64,000 bases of DNA from Bacteroidaceae bacterium (GTDB lineage Bacteria; Bacteroidota; Bacteroidia; Bacteroidales; Bacteroidaceae). Every line of letters begins with the position of its first letter. Positions within the stretch are counted from its first letter, which is position 1. A program made the translations under genes and the position numbers. Shown one piece after another: positions 8,547 to 16,787 of this stretch. Where the stretch lies: positions 26,075 through 90,074 of the forward strand of contig JAGBKI010000066.1 of the NCBI GenBank assembly GCA_017933995.1, read 5' to 3'. The notes beneath the pieces are model-generated. The model did no database searches, was not told the DNA's origin, and saw nothing but the letters and a program-made list of their open reading frames with translations.

Positions 8547-9177
8547 CGTCGGCATCAGCGGGCTTGGGTTCTTTCTTGGCCAGCATAATGACGTTGAAGG
8601 CGTATTCGCTCATCCACTCGGCGGAGTAGCCCAACTGGTGGTGTCCCTGGCGCACATTGGCCACGGCGGTGCGGACGGCGGCATCCTTCCAGTTGTCCTT
8701 GGTGAGGATGTCCTGCACGGTGCGCTCGGTCATGGCGCGCAACGTGCCTTTCATAAAGCCGGGCAGACGGAACTTCCACTTCATCAGGTTGCCCATCAGC
8801 ATCATCAGTTCCTGCGAAAAGCCCTGGAACTGGTACAGGTAGCGTTGCATAGCCTGCAAGTTGCGGCAATTTTTCTTCACGCTGCCGTCAATTTCATGGA
8901 AGAAGTTCTCGGACAAGCCGTAGATGTCGATGAGCATCTTGCGGCTGCGATTTTTCTCGCTCACACCAAGTTTGTTGCCTGCCGTGGGCACCTTGAGGGT
9001 GCGCTTGAACTCGCGCAGGTCGGGCAGTGCGGCGAGGTTCGTTATGCCCAGCGAGGAGGCCATGAGGCTTTGGTAGTACACGCGGATGAGCATCATAAAG
9101 TCCTCGATGCCCCCCACGCGCCACCCGGCCTCGCCGACGCTGGGCTTTCGTCGGAAAAGTTTGCTTAAAAATGACAT
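8536..9177 (-). CDS. Conserved hypothetical protein
   Basis: A 213-residue protein with no signal peptide, membrane segment or motif that I recognise. It starts MSFLSKLFRRKPSVGEAG, a basic amphipathic N-terminus, and is then helical and rich in Met, Arg and Lys (for example QELMMLMGNLMKWKFRLPGFMKG). It ends in a charged KKEPKPADADEGK tail. The uninterrupted frame, sensible start and promoter upstream support a real gene; it resembles uncharacterised Prevotella/Bacteroides proteins. It is the likely first gene of the group leading to zapA and rny. Confidence 0.75.
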   Translation of the reverse strand: MSFLSKLFRRKPSVGEAGWRVGGIEDFMMLIRVYYQSLMASSLGITNLAALPDLREFKRTLKVPTAGNKLGVSEKNRSRKMLIDIYGLSENFFHEIDGSVKKNCRNLQAMQRYLYQFQGFSQELMMLMGNLMKWKFRLPGFMKGTLRAMTERTVQDILTKDNWKDAAVRTAVANVRQGHHQLGYSAEWMSEYAFNVIMLAKKEPKPADADEGK

Positions 9178-9205
9178 AAGTTGGGTTTCGGTTTGTGTTT
9201 GGCTG

Positions 9206-9237
9206 CGAAAGTACAGCTTTTTTACCGAAACGGCAAG
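9206..9237 (-). promoter_or_regulatory. Promoter for the 213-residue hypothetical gene
   Basis: Minus-strand TACTTTCG (9206-9213, one mismatch to TAnnTTTG) with CTTG 20 bp upstream (9234-9237). The upstream box sits in the same GCTTGCCG context as the promoter at 3489-3519. Confidence 0.45.
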
Positions 9238-9302
9238 CTAAACGTGGGATAAAGTGCGCTTTACCCCACGTCGGCTGAAGTTTCAGGCCAAATGCGGCGC
9301 GT

Positions 9303-10007
9303 TCAGAAAAGCGTACAAGCCACGCTGTCCACAGCGGCGAACTGCCGGAGCAGGCTGGCCGTGTACGCAAGTGCCTCTTCAACCGCTGCACGGTCGCCGT
9401 GGTAGCCGTTGATGAGGATGAGCAAGCGGCGCGTATCGGGCGTGATGCGCGTGCGCATGGAGTCGCTCGTTGGCGTAGCGAAGGCACCGAGCGCGTCGCG
9501 GTAGACGGGCATGTTCAAAATATGGAGCGACCCGCGCCCAATGGCTTCATAGGGTTCTTCGTCGCGTCCCAGGCCAAGCGAAGCCTCGCTGCCCCCTACC
9601 CTATCGGCATCGATTACGCCGACGGAGCAGCCCGTGCGGAGCGAAACCAAATTGCCGAGGTCTACGGCCAAACCGACGCGGAACAAATCCTTGCCCTGTA
9701 ACAACCGGCGTGCCAGTTGCTCACACGAAGGGCGGTAGCGCGAGGGGTCGAGCCCAGCAGCGCGATAGGCTTCGCGCGTTTCGCGGATTCCCTTGCGCTC
9801 GCGGACGGAAAGCGTGTCGTAGTGTGCACGCAACTGCACGGCCTCAGCCTCAATCAAGTCCCAAAGCGGTTGCGGTGTGGCGGCGGCAGCAGCGGGACAG
9901 TCGCATTCCAGCGCGCCGCCCACGAAACGTGGTGCCACGGCGCGCAGTTCAGTCGCGACCGAAAGCGAGATACGGCCTGCGGCGGCCTTTTTCGTTTCTT
10001 CCATCAT
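9303..10007 (-). CDS. B3/B4 tRNA-binding domain protein
   Basis: A 234-residue stand-alone B3/B4 domain, the fold used for editing in the beta subunit of phenylalanyl-tRNA synthetase. Supporting features are the IRETREAYRAAGLDPSRYRPSCEQLARR segment (given here only as a landmark near residues 75-103), LVSLRTGCSVGVIDAD, and a C-terminal TRRLLILINGY stretch. Stand-alone forms are thought to act on misacylated tRNA or free amino acids, but this is not shown for this family. Two ATG codons are adjacent at the start. The 21-bp array lies between its start and the histidine kinase stop. Confidence 0.8.
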   Translation of the reverse strand: MMEETKKAAAGRISLSVATELRAVAPRFVGGALECDCPAAAAATPQPLWDLIEAEAVQLRAHYDTLSVRERKGIRETREAYRAAGLDPSRYRPSCEQLARRLLQGKDLFRVGLAVDLGNLVSLRTGCSVGVIDADRVGGSEASLGLGRDEEPYEAIGRGSLHILNMPVYRDALGAFATPTSDSMRTRITPDTRRLLILINGYHGDRAAVEEALAYTASLLRQFAAVDSVACTLF

Positions 10008-10063
10008 ATACCTTATTTATATATAGTGCGGGATAAATCTCACGCAGTGTGGGGTAATTCTAC

Positions 10064-10147
10064 AAATTAAGCCTTAATTTGTACAAACTAAGCCTATATT
10101 TCGCCAAACTAAGCCTTAATTTGTAGAAACTTAGGCTTAATTTGGAG
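10064..10147. repeat. Array of four 21-bp dyad units, copy A1
   Basis: Four units of exactly 21 bp (10064, 10085, 10106, 10127). Each has an 18-bp conserved dyad of the form AAACTAAGCCTTAATTTG followed by three variable bases. Flanks TAATTCTAC (left) and GATTTGCGTGGG (right) are related to those of the copies at 47185 and 55021. Confidence 0.9.
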
Positions 10148-10271
10148 ATTTGCGTGGGTTTACGCGAGTTTTTCGTGGGCTCTGTCGGTTTTTATGGGGC
10201 GACAAAACCGTCTGACTATGGGAATCGGAAGCGTCCGAATCCTATGATGAGGCTTGGGAGGAGTGAAACGG

Positions 10272-11456
10272 TCAAACCAAGGCCGTCTCGATGCAGAACG
10301 TGGTGCCGTGGCCGGGCTGGCTGTCGCGGACGTAGATACGCCCGCCGTGGTATTCCTCGACAATGCGCTTGGCCAGCGACAGGCCCAGTCCCCAGCCGCG
10401 CTTCTTGGTGGTGAAGCCGGGGCGGAACACGTTCTTGAAGTCCTTGCGGGGGATGCCCTTGCCGGTGTCGGTGACGAGGATGACGGCGCGCCCCTCGCGC
10501 AGGGCGAGGCTGAGGCTGAGGCGCCCCATGCCGCCGGGAATGGCGTCGATGGCGTTGCGGCACAGGTTTTCGAGCACCCACTGGTAGAGCGGGGCGCAGA
10601 GCATGGCCTTGGCGGCCTCGGCCTCGGGTTCGATGCGCAGGCTGACCTTGACCTGCTCGGGCGCGCGGCGCCGCATATATTCGTAGGTGGCGCGCAGCGT
10701 GTCGCTGAGGCGCGAGGGGACGAGTTCGGGGCGGCTGCCGATTTTCGAGAAGCGCTCGGCCACGAGTTGCAGCCGCTCGACGTCCTTTTCCATTTCGGGC
10801 AGCAGTTCGTCGTCGGGGTACGTCTCGCGCAGGATTTGGCTCCAGCCCATCAGCGAACTGAGCGGCGTGCCGAGCTGGTGCGCCGTTTCGCGCGACAGAC
10901 CCACCCACACGCGGTTCTGCTCGGCGCGCTTGGACGAAAGGATGGCGAAGATGGCCACAAAAAGGAACACGGCCATCACACCGAGCTGTATGTAGGGGTA
11001 GCGGGCGAGGCGTTGCAGCATCACGCTCTCGCCGTAGCAGATTTGCAGCGTGCCGAGGCTTTCGGTGCTGCCCGGCTGCGAGAGGGGGAGGCGCAACACC
11101 TGGCCGCTGCGGCGCATGTCGCGCGCCCGCCGCTGCACGCTGCCCACGCTGTCGGCGCGCTCGGAACGGGTGAGCGACACGTTACGGCAGTCGAGCAGGT
11201 TGTCGGCCTCGTCGAGCACAATGACGGGGATGGTGTGGTTGCTCTCCATTACCTTGAGCACCAGGCTGAGGTCGGTCTCTTCGTCGGCCTCCACCATGGC
11301 GCGCATGGCCTCCGCCCACACCTCGACGTTGCGCCGCTCCTCGTCCTGGAGGTCGCGCGTGAGGCTGTAGGACACCAGCAGCGACGCCGCCACAATCACC
11401 ACGGCGGCGGCCACAAGCGCTATCCTGACGTTGCGCAGGCGGTCGGTCCAGAGCAC
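10272..11456 (-). CDS. Membrane sensor histidine kinase
   Basis: A 394-residue kinase with two membrane helices (about 10-31 and 155-173) bounding a roughly 120-residue extracytoplasmic sensor. The H-box is LSRETAHQLGTPLSSL with the phospho-accepting His at 193, followed by the N-box (ENLCRNAIDAI), G1 (DTGKGI), F-box (VFRPGFTTK) and G2 (GWGLGLSLAKR). There is no response regulator beside it, so its partner is elsewhere. The start is GTG at 11456. It follows the Na/Pi cotransporter gene on the same strand across element E2, so a phosphate-linked role is possible but unproven. Confidence 0.92.
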   Translation of the reverse strand: MLWTDRLRNVRIALVAAAVVIVAASLLVSYSLTRDLQDEERRNVEVWAEAMRAMVEADEETDLSLVLKVMESNHTIPVIVLDEADNLLDCRNVSLTRSERADSVGSVQRRARDMRRSGQVLRLPLSQPGSTESLGTLQICYGESVMLQRLARYPYIQLGVMAVFLFVAIFAILSSKRAEQNRVWVGLSRETAHQLGTPLSSLMGWSQILRETYPDDELLPEMEKDVERLQLVAERFSKIGSRPELVPSRLSDTLRATYEYMRRRAPEQVKVSLRIEPEAEAAKAMLCAPLYQWVLENLCRNAIDAIPGGMGRLSLSLALREGRAVILVTDTGKGIPRKDFKNVFRPGFTTKKRGWGLGLSLAKRIVEEYHGGRIYVRDSQPGHGTTFCIETALV

Positions 11457-11464
11457 AGGCTTTG

Positions 11465-11636
11465 AAGTAATAATTAATAATTAAAAATTAAAAAATAAAA
11501 GTTGAGTTACTCTTCGTCTCGGTTGCTGCCTCCGTCTTTTCCATCGTGCAGTTTCGTCGCGAAGCCCGTTGTGTTTGCGGCTGCATCGCAGCCGCCCAAG
11601 GGCAAACAGTAACTCAACTTTTACTTTTTAATTGAT
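11465..11636 (-). repeat. Heptad-armed intercistronic element E2
   Basis: The arms 11486-11511 and 11608-11633 pair over 25 of 26 bases. The core contains GGCTGCATCGCAGCC (about 11579-11593) preceded by GTTGTGTTTGC; the reverse complement of this core is closely matched at 51410-51440 in element E8. It fills the gap between the Na/Pi cotransporter stop and the GTG of the histidine kinase. Confidence 0.88.
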
Positions 11637-13328
11637 TTACCGCCTCCCCATCCTGGCCTGCAAGACGTTGATGACGTAGTCGCCGAGTTTCTCGCACTCG
11701 CTGATGACGTCCATGTACATCGTGCCGACGGCGTAGTTGTACTCGTGGGCGTCGATGGAGACGATGTTCTGCGTGCGCAGCTGGTCGCGGTAGTTGTTGA
11801 TTTCGTGCTCGATGTTGTACGAGCGGTTGATGTCGAAGTCGCTCTTGCGGCCTCCCAGCAGGCGGTTCATCTGTTCGAGGCTGGCGTCCACAAGGAGGAA
11901 CATCTGGTGCATGTGCTGCTTCTGCGCGTCGGTGAAGTGCTCGTTGCCGGCCAGCTTGCGGTTGATGGTGCGGGCGATGTTGAAGCACGAGTCGCCGATG
12001 CTCTCCAGTTCGCTTATCTGGCGCAGCATGGAGCGTATCTTCTCCTTCGACTCGGGCGACAGGCGGGCCTCCGAAACCTCGTCGAGGTACTTCGCGATTT
12101 CTATCTCCATGTTGTCGCTGATGCCCTCGTACTTCTGGATGCGCGTGTACTGCTTCACGAAGTCCTCGTTCTTGAGGTCGAGCAGCGTCTTGCAGATGCC
12201 GAACATCTTCTGCATCCTTGCGCCGAACGAGGCAATCTCCTTCTGCGCGGCCAGCAGCGACAGTTCCGGCGTTTCGAGCATACCACCCGTGATGAACTGC
12301 AGTTTGGAATCCTCCTCCTCCTCGGTGGCCTTCTTGGGCTTGATGACGCGGCAGACGAACTTCTCAATCTGCGGCACGAACCAGATGAGCAGCAGCGTGT
12401 TCGACACGTTGAAGGCCGAGTGGAACGCCGCCAGCACCATCGACGCCTGCACGGCGAAGCCCGGGTCGGTGGCCTTCATCGCGGGGTCGAAGCCCACGAG
12501 GCTGCACACCGCACCGTAGAAAGGCTTGAGCAGGATGAGCACCCAGATGACGCCCAGCACATTGATGCTCATGTGGGCGAAGGCGGCGCGCCGCGCCTGC
12601 GTGTTGGCCGTCATCGCCACGATGTTCGACGTGATGGTCGTGCCGATGTTCTCGCCCAGCACCAGCATGATGCCCTGGTCGATGTGGAGCACGCCCGTGG
12701 AGCACAGCGTCATCGTGATGGCCATAATAGCCGCCGACGACTGCACGCAGAGCGTCAGCACCGTGCCCATAAAGAGGAACAGCAGGGAGTTCCAGATGGT
12801 CGGCGCGTTGAAGTGGGCGAAGAAGCCGGTGATGGCGCCCGTCGTGTCGTTCACCACGAGGTCGGAACCCGTCTCTTTCAGCGTCGTGAGGCCCAGGAAC
12901 AGGAAGGCGATGCCGAACAGGAAGTCGCCGCCCACGCGCCGCCGCTTCATATAACTGAGGATGATGCCGATAAAGAACGCCGGCCACACGAAGTCGCCGA
13001 TGTTGAAGCCGAAGCCCAGCGACATGATCCAGGCCGTCACCGTCGTGCCGATGTGCGCGCCCATAATCACACTGATGGCCTGCACCAGCGTGAGCAGGCC
13101 GGCGTTGACGAACGACACGGTCATCAGCGTCGTGGCCGTACTCGACTGCACGGCGGCGGTGACGAACATGCCCGTAAGCATACCCGTGAAACGGTTGGTG
13201 GTCATCGCGCCCAGCACGTGGCGCAGCTGCGGGCCGGCCATCTTCTGCAGGGCTTCGCTCATCGACTTCATACCGAACATCAGCAGGGCAAGCGAGCCGA
13301 GGAGCTTGAGGATAATCATTAGGGACAT
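11637..13328 (-). CDS. Na+/phosphate cotransporter with C-terminal PhoU-like domain
   Basis: A 563-residue inner-membrane protein. The first 340 residues form the NptA/PNaS domain with the duplicated QSS signatures VQSSTATTLMTVSF and VQSSAAIMAITMTL and further helices; the last 200 residues form two PhoU-like helical bundles. It should import phosphate with sodium, the PhoU part modulating it. The frame extends 19 codons upstream, but MSLMIILKLLGSLALLMFG from the ATG at 13328 gives the expected hydrophobic start. A possible minus-strand -7 box TAATTTTG lies at 13468-13475. Confidence 0.93.
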   Translation of the reverse strand: MSLMIILKLLGSLALLMFGMKSMSEALQKMAGPQLRHVLGAMTTNRFTGMLTGMFVTAAVQSSTATTLMTVSFVNAGLLTLVQAISVIMGAHIGTTVTAWIMSLGFGFNIGDFVWPAFFIGIILSYMKRRRVGGDFLFGIAFLFLGLTTLKETGSDLVVNDTTGAITGFFAHFNAPTIWNSLLFLFMGTVLTLCVQSSAAIMAITMTLCSTGVLHIDQGIMLVLGENIGTTITSNIVAMTANTQARRAAFAHMSINVLGVIWVLILLKPFYGAVCSLVGFDPAMKATDPGFAVQASMVLAAFHSAFNVSNTLLLIWFVPQIEKFVCRVIKPKKATEEEEDSKLQFITGGMLETPELSLLAAQKEIASFGARMQKMFGICKTLLDLKNEDFVKQYTRIQKYEGISDNMEIEIAKYLDEVSEARLSPESKEKIRSMLRQISELESIGDSCFNIARTINRKLAGNEHFTDAQKQHMHQMFLLVDASLEQMNRLLGGRKSDFDINRSYNIEHEINNYRDQLRTQNIVSIDAHEYNYAVGTMYMDVISECEKLGDYVINVLQARMGRR

Positions 13329-13741
13329 AAGTGTTTGTGAAAAAGTTGTCAGCGGTGGGGACGCGCGGTTGGTGGTGGCGGGCAAGGTTTTCTTGTTACA
13401 CCGTTGCTTTGCTCGTGGTGGCTTTTACACGGCCATATTGCCGCCGCGCGGTTTGCAGCGTCGCGTACAAAATTACGTCCCCACGCCCCGCCGTGTTAAA
13501 GTTTCGTTAAAAAACTTTTACATTCTTGCAAAAAAAGCCAAGCCCGCGCGCCCAAACCCCTTTGTTTCAGGAAAAAAGCGTACCTTTGCGGGCTGAAATG
13601 ACGTTAATCCCTCCAATAGACAGCGCAAAGCGATGTTTGCCAGGCAGTGAGGGGCAGTCAGACGTAAGCGTGATGAGGTATGTCTCGCCCCCTTTGAAGT
13701 AGCACGCCACGACCTAGTTTCTGCAACGCCTTAAATATACA
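13329..13741. other. Divergent intergenic region with promoters for Na/Pi gene and toxin-antitoxin pair
   Basis: No gene is visible. A minus-strand -7 box TAATTTTG is at 13468-13475 (toward the cotransporter) and a plus-strand -7 box TACCTTTG at 13581-13588 (toward the antitoxin). The 150 bp between the latter and the antitoxin ATG would be an unusually long leader. Confidence 0.45.
13581..13588 (+). promoter_or_regulatory. -7 box upstream of the toxin-antitoxin pair
   Basis: TACCTTTG in the same TACCTTTGCG context as the promoter at 21521. A TTTG lies at 13561-13564 with a 16-bp spacer, shorter than usual, so the upstream box is uncertain. Confidence 0.45.
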
Positions 13742-13999
13742 ATGAAGATGATAAGGAAAGCAACCACCGTCCGTTTGCCCGACTACCTGCTGGCCGATAT
13801 GAGTGCGGCAGCACGTCGCAAAGGAGTATCTGTGAGCCGTTTCATAGAGGAAATCGCTGCTGCGGCTATCTACAAACCTAACGCTGAAACGATGGAGGCA
13901 TTGCGCGAGTGCCGTTCTGACGCTGAACTTGAAGACTTCAACCCCGCCGATCTCGACCAGTATATTTATGCCACGCCTCAAACAGTCCACGCAATTTAA
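13742..13999 (+). CDS. Ribbon-helix-helix antitoxin of a type II TA pair
   Basis: An 85-residue protein. The N-terminal RKATTVRLPDYLLADMSAA followed by RKGVSVSRFIEEIAAAA is a classic ribbon-helix-helix DNA-binding domain; the acidic C-terminal part (SDAELEDFNPADLDQ) would wrap the toxin and neutralise it. The complex probably represses its own promoter. Its last 32 bases overlap the toxin gene, a hallmark of coupled expression. Confidence 0.85.
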   Translation: MKMIRKATTVRLPDYLLADMSAAARRKGVSVSRFIEEIAAAAIYKPNAETMEALRECRSDAELEDFNPADLDQYIYATPQTVHAI

Positions 14000-14243
14000 G
14001 AAAGACCTCAAAAGGTATCTTCGTAGGCCGTCCAAATTGCGGGCGTTACGCGAGGTTACGGAACACTTGAAGGCGACAGGACATGTACCGCAGGAGTTCA
14101 AGCCCCATAAACTTCACGGTGTCTTTGAAGGTTGTATCGAGTGTCACGTCGAGGATGACTTTTTGTTGATTTGGATAGACATGGCGACAGATGTAATAAA
14201 ACTGGTTCGCCTCGGCACGCACCACGAACTCTTCGGAAACTGA
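13968..14243 (+). CDS. YafQ-family mRNA interferase toxin
   Basis: A 91-residue RelE-superfamily toxin that would cut mRNA on the ribosome. Compared with E. coli YafQ (from memory), it keeps the KPHKLHGVFEGCIECHVEDD segment with two histidines and an acidic pair, and the C-terminal LVRLGTHHELFG, which carries the catalytic histidine. The Trp after the acidic pair in YafQ is Phe here. The open frame begins earlier, but ATG 13968 (MPRLKQSTQFKKDLKRY) gives the normal family N-terminus and the usual overlap with the antitoxin. Horizontal acquisition is likely for such modules. Confidence 0.88.
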   Translation: MPRLKQSTQFKKDLKRYLRRPSKLRALREVTEHLKATGHVPQEFKPHKLHGVFEGCIECHVEDDFLLIWIDMATDVIKLVRLGTHHELFGN

Positions 14244-14310
14244 AGCGGATATAGCCTTACTAGAAAATAATTACAACACACATACAAGAATATAAACCAC
14301 ACCAAAACCA

Positions 14311-15669
14311 ATGAAAGTTACGTTTGAAAAGCCTACGGCCCAGCGCGGCGTTGTCACCGTCAGCATCGAACAGGCCGACTACGCGCCGCAGGTGAAGAAA
14401 GCCCTCAAAGACTACCAGAAGAAAGCCCAACTGCCCGGTTTCCGTCCCGGCAACGTGCCGATGGGCCTCATCCAGAAGCGCGTCGGCCCGGCCATCAAGG
14501 CCGAGGAGGTGGACAAGGCCGTGACCAAGGCCCTCTTCGACTATATCCGCGAGAACAAGGTGGCCGTACTGGGCCAGCCGCTCGGCGACGACAGCCAGGA
14601 GCAGCAGAACATCGAGGGGCAGGACAACTTCGAGTTCCGCTTCCTGGTGGCCCTGGAGCCGGAGTTCGACGCCACGCTCACGCAGAAGGACAAGATACCG
14701 TATTATAATATAACGGTGGACGACGCCCGCGTGGACGAGCAGGTGAAAGGCTTCCAGCAGCGCGGCTCGCGTCCCGCCGAGGCTTCGGAATACGAGGACG
14801 GCGACGTGCTGCGCGGCAACATCAGCGAGCTCGACGAGACCGGCGCGCCCAAGGAGGGCGGCGTCTATGCCGAGGGTTCCAGCCTGATGCCCAAGTACTT
14901 CAAGGCCGACGACCAGAAAGCCTACTTCGAGGGCGCCAAGAAGGGCGACGCCATCATCTTCAACCCCACCAAGGCCAACGACGGCAACGAGGCCGAACTG
15001 GCGGCCATCCTCAAACTGCCCAAGGAGGAGGTCAAGGAACACACCGGCGACTTCCTCTTCACCATCACCGACATCTCGCGTATGAAGCCCGCCGAAGTCG
15101 ACCAGGAATTGTTCGACCAGGTGTACGGCAAGGACGCCGTGAAGAGCGAGGAGGAGTTCCGCGCCCGCATCAAGGAGGAACTCACCCAGCAGTTCGCCGC
15201 CGACAGCGACTTCCGCTTCCTCATCGACGTGCGCGAGTACCTGACGAAGCGCGTGGGCAAACTGGAGTTCGACGAGGAACTGCTGCGCCGCATCGTGAAG
15301 CAGGGCGAGCAGGACGGCGACAAGGAGATGAGCGACGAGGACTTCCAGAAGAGCGTCGAGGAACTGCAGTGGCACCTGACGCGCCAGCAGCTCATCGAGA
15401 AGCAGGGCCTGAAACTGGAGGCCGACGAACTGCAGCAGACCGCCGTGCAGGCCGCCCGTTTCCAGTTCGCGCAATACGGCATGTCGAACATCCCCGACGA
15501 GTACCTCCTGGACTACGCCAAGCGTATGCTCGACAACGAGGAGCAGCGTCAGAGCCTCGTCCGCCGCGCCCTCGACACCAAGCTCAGCCTCGCGCTGAAG
15601 AACGTCGTGACGCTCGACCAGAAGCAGGTGTCGCTCGACGACTTCAACAAACTCTTTGAAAAGGCGTAA
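14311..15669 (+). CDS. tig: Trigger factor, ribosome-associated chaperone
   Basis: A 452-residue chaperone that meets nascent chains at the ribosome exit tunnel. The ribosome-binding signature appears as LPGFRPGNVPMGLIQKR (about 41-57). The middle domain is diverged from the FKBP type, as usual in Bacteroidota, and the C-terminal helical domain is rich in Glu and Lys. It precedes clpP and clpX, the conserved order, but a strong terminator follows its stop, so it is probably transcribed separately. An AT-rich tract (14694-14708) within this GC-rich gene resembles the 16-bp motif. Confidence 0.95.
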   Translation: MKVTFEKPTAQRGVVTVSIEQADYAPQVKKALKDYQKKAQLPGFRPGNVPMGLIQKRVGPAIKAEEVDKAVTKALFDYIRENKVAVLGQPLGDDSQEQQNIEGQDNFEFRFLVALEPEFDATLTQKDKIPYYNITVDDARVDEQVKGFQQRGSRPAEASEYEDGDVLRGNISELDETGAPKEGGVYAEGSSLMPKYFKADDQKAYFEGAKKGDAIIFNPTKANDGNEAELAAILKLPKEEVKEHTGDFLFTITDISRMKPAEVDQELFDQVYGKDAVKSEEEFRARIKEELTQQFAADSDFRFLIDVREYLTKRVGKLEFDEELLRRIVKQGEQDGDKEMSDEDFQKSVEELQWHLTRQQLIEKQGLKLEADELQQTAVQAARFQFAQYGMSNIPDEYLLDYAKRMLDNEEQRQSLVRRALDTKLSLALKNVVTLDQKQVSLDDFNKLFEKA

Positions 15670-15700
15670 GCGCCGTTTGGCACGTTTTTGGCTAAACACA

Positions 15701-15763
15701 GGGCGGGCTTGCGGGTTGGAAGGCTTTCCGCCGGACACCCGGAAGCCCGCCCCAATGTTTTTT
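15701..15763 (+). terminator. Intrinsic terminator after tig
   Basis: GGGCGGGCTT (15701-15710) pairs with AAGCCCGCCC (15743-15752), with further pairing inside, and is followed by TTTTTT at 15758-15763. Confidence 0.75.
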
Positions 15764-15766
15764 AAC

Positions 15767-15936
15767 AAGGAGTTATGGGGAGTTAGAGGTAGTTAGTAGG
15801 AGTTAGGGGCCGTTTGGCAAAAGCCACGGCAGCCGCCTGAACTCTTCTCCTGCACCACTCTCCCGCCACCACTATCGGCACTTTAACTCCCTCTAACTCC
15901 TTCTAACTCCCCTTTAACTCCCCTTTAACTCCCCAT
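15767..15936 (+). repeat. Heptad-armed intercistronic element E3
   Basis: The left arm (15769-15808) is built of GGAGTTAG-type units, the right arm (15882-15934) of the complementary TAACTCC units at 7-11 bp spacing. The core begins GCCGTTTGGCAAAAGCC (15808-15824) and includes CTCTTCTCC and two CCACCAC-like blocks; it is nearly the same as the core of E4. The right arm ends two bases before the clpP ATG. Confidence 0.9.
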
Positions 15937-16608
15937 ATGATTAAAGACTTCAAAAAGTTCGCCCAGGACCGCACGGGAATCAGCGGCCTGGCCCTCGACG
16001 GCGTAATCAACGCGCAGAGCCAGTACCTCAACCCCTATATCCTTGAGGAGCGCCAGCTCAACGTCACGCAGATGGACGTCTTCTCGCGCCTGATGATGGA
16101 CCGCATCATCTTCCTCGGCACGCAGATTGACGACTACACCGCCAACACCCTCCAGGCGCAGCTCCTCTACCTCGACAGCGCCGACCCCGGCAAGGACATC
16201 AGCATCTACATCAACTCCCCCGGCGGCAGCGTCTACGCCGGCCTGGGCATCTACGACACGATGCAGTTCGTGCAGTCGCCCGTGGCCACCATCTGCACGG
16301 GTATGGCCGCCTCGATGGCCGCCGTGCTGCTTGTCGCCGGCACCGAGGGCAAGCGAAGCGCACTGCCCCACAGCCGCGTGATGATACACCAGCCCCTCGG
16401 CGGCGTGCAGGGACAGGCAAGCGACATCGAAATCACCGCCCGCGAGATTCAGAAACTCAAGAAAGAACTCTACACCATCATTGCCGACCACTCCCACACC
16501 GACTACGACAAGGTATGGGCCGACAGCGACCGCGACTACTGGATGACGGCGCAGGAGGCACTCGAATACGGCATGATTGACCGCGTGCTCGCCAAGGGCG
16601 CGAAGTAA
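15937..16608 (+). CDS. clpP: ATP-dependent Clp protease proteolytic subunit
   Basis: A 223-residue serine protease that forms the tetradecameric chamber fed by ClpX. The catalytic triad is Ser126 in GMAASMA, His151 in RVMIHQP and Asp200 in SDRDYWMTAQEA. The oxyanion-loop SPGGSVYAG and the end GMIDRV are as expected. The ATG follows element E3 directly; clpX follows across element E4. No ambiguity about function. Confidence 0.98.
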   Translation: MIKDFKKFAQDRTGISGLALDGVINAQSQYLNPYILEERQLNVTQMDVFSRLMMDRIIFLGTQIDDYTANTLQAQLLYLDSADPGKDISIYINSPGGSVYAGLGIYDTMQFVQSPVATICTGMAASMAAVLLVAGTEGKRSALPHSRVMIHQPLGGVQGQASDIEITAREIQKLKKELYTIIADHSHTDYDKVWADSDRDYWMTAQEALEYGMIDRVLAKGAK

Positions 16609-16615
16609 TTTTTAT

Positions 16616-16787
16616 TGGAGTTAAGGGGAGTTAGAGGGAGTTGGTAGGAGTTAGGAGCCGTTTGGCAAAAGCCCCGGCTACCGCAATCCGGCTTAAACTC
16701 TTCTCCCACACCACTTTCCCGCCACCACATACGGCTTTTAACTCCCTCTAACTCCCCCTTAACTCCCCAATAACTCCCTTTCTCTTT
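16616..16787 (+). repeat. Heptad-armed intercistronic element E4
   Basis: The left arm (16617-16656) is built of GGAGTTAG units and the right arm (16737-16780) of TAACTCC units. The core starts GCCGTTTGGCAAAAGCC (16657-16673) and repeats the block order of E3. Together E3 and E4 bracket clpP as direct copies. Confidence 0.9.

Noticed and set aside
10064-10147. CRISPR array
   Set aside because: The 21-bp units have only three variable bases between conserved parts, so there are no spacers, and no cas genes are present.
13658-14101. 147-residue minus-strand frame over the toxin-antitoxin pair
   Set aside because: Antisense of two well-supported genes on the plus strand.
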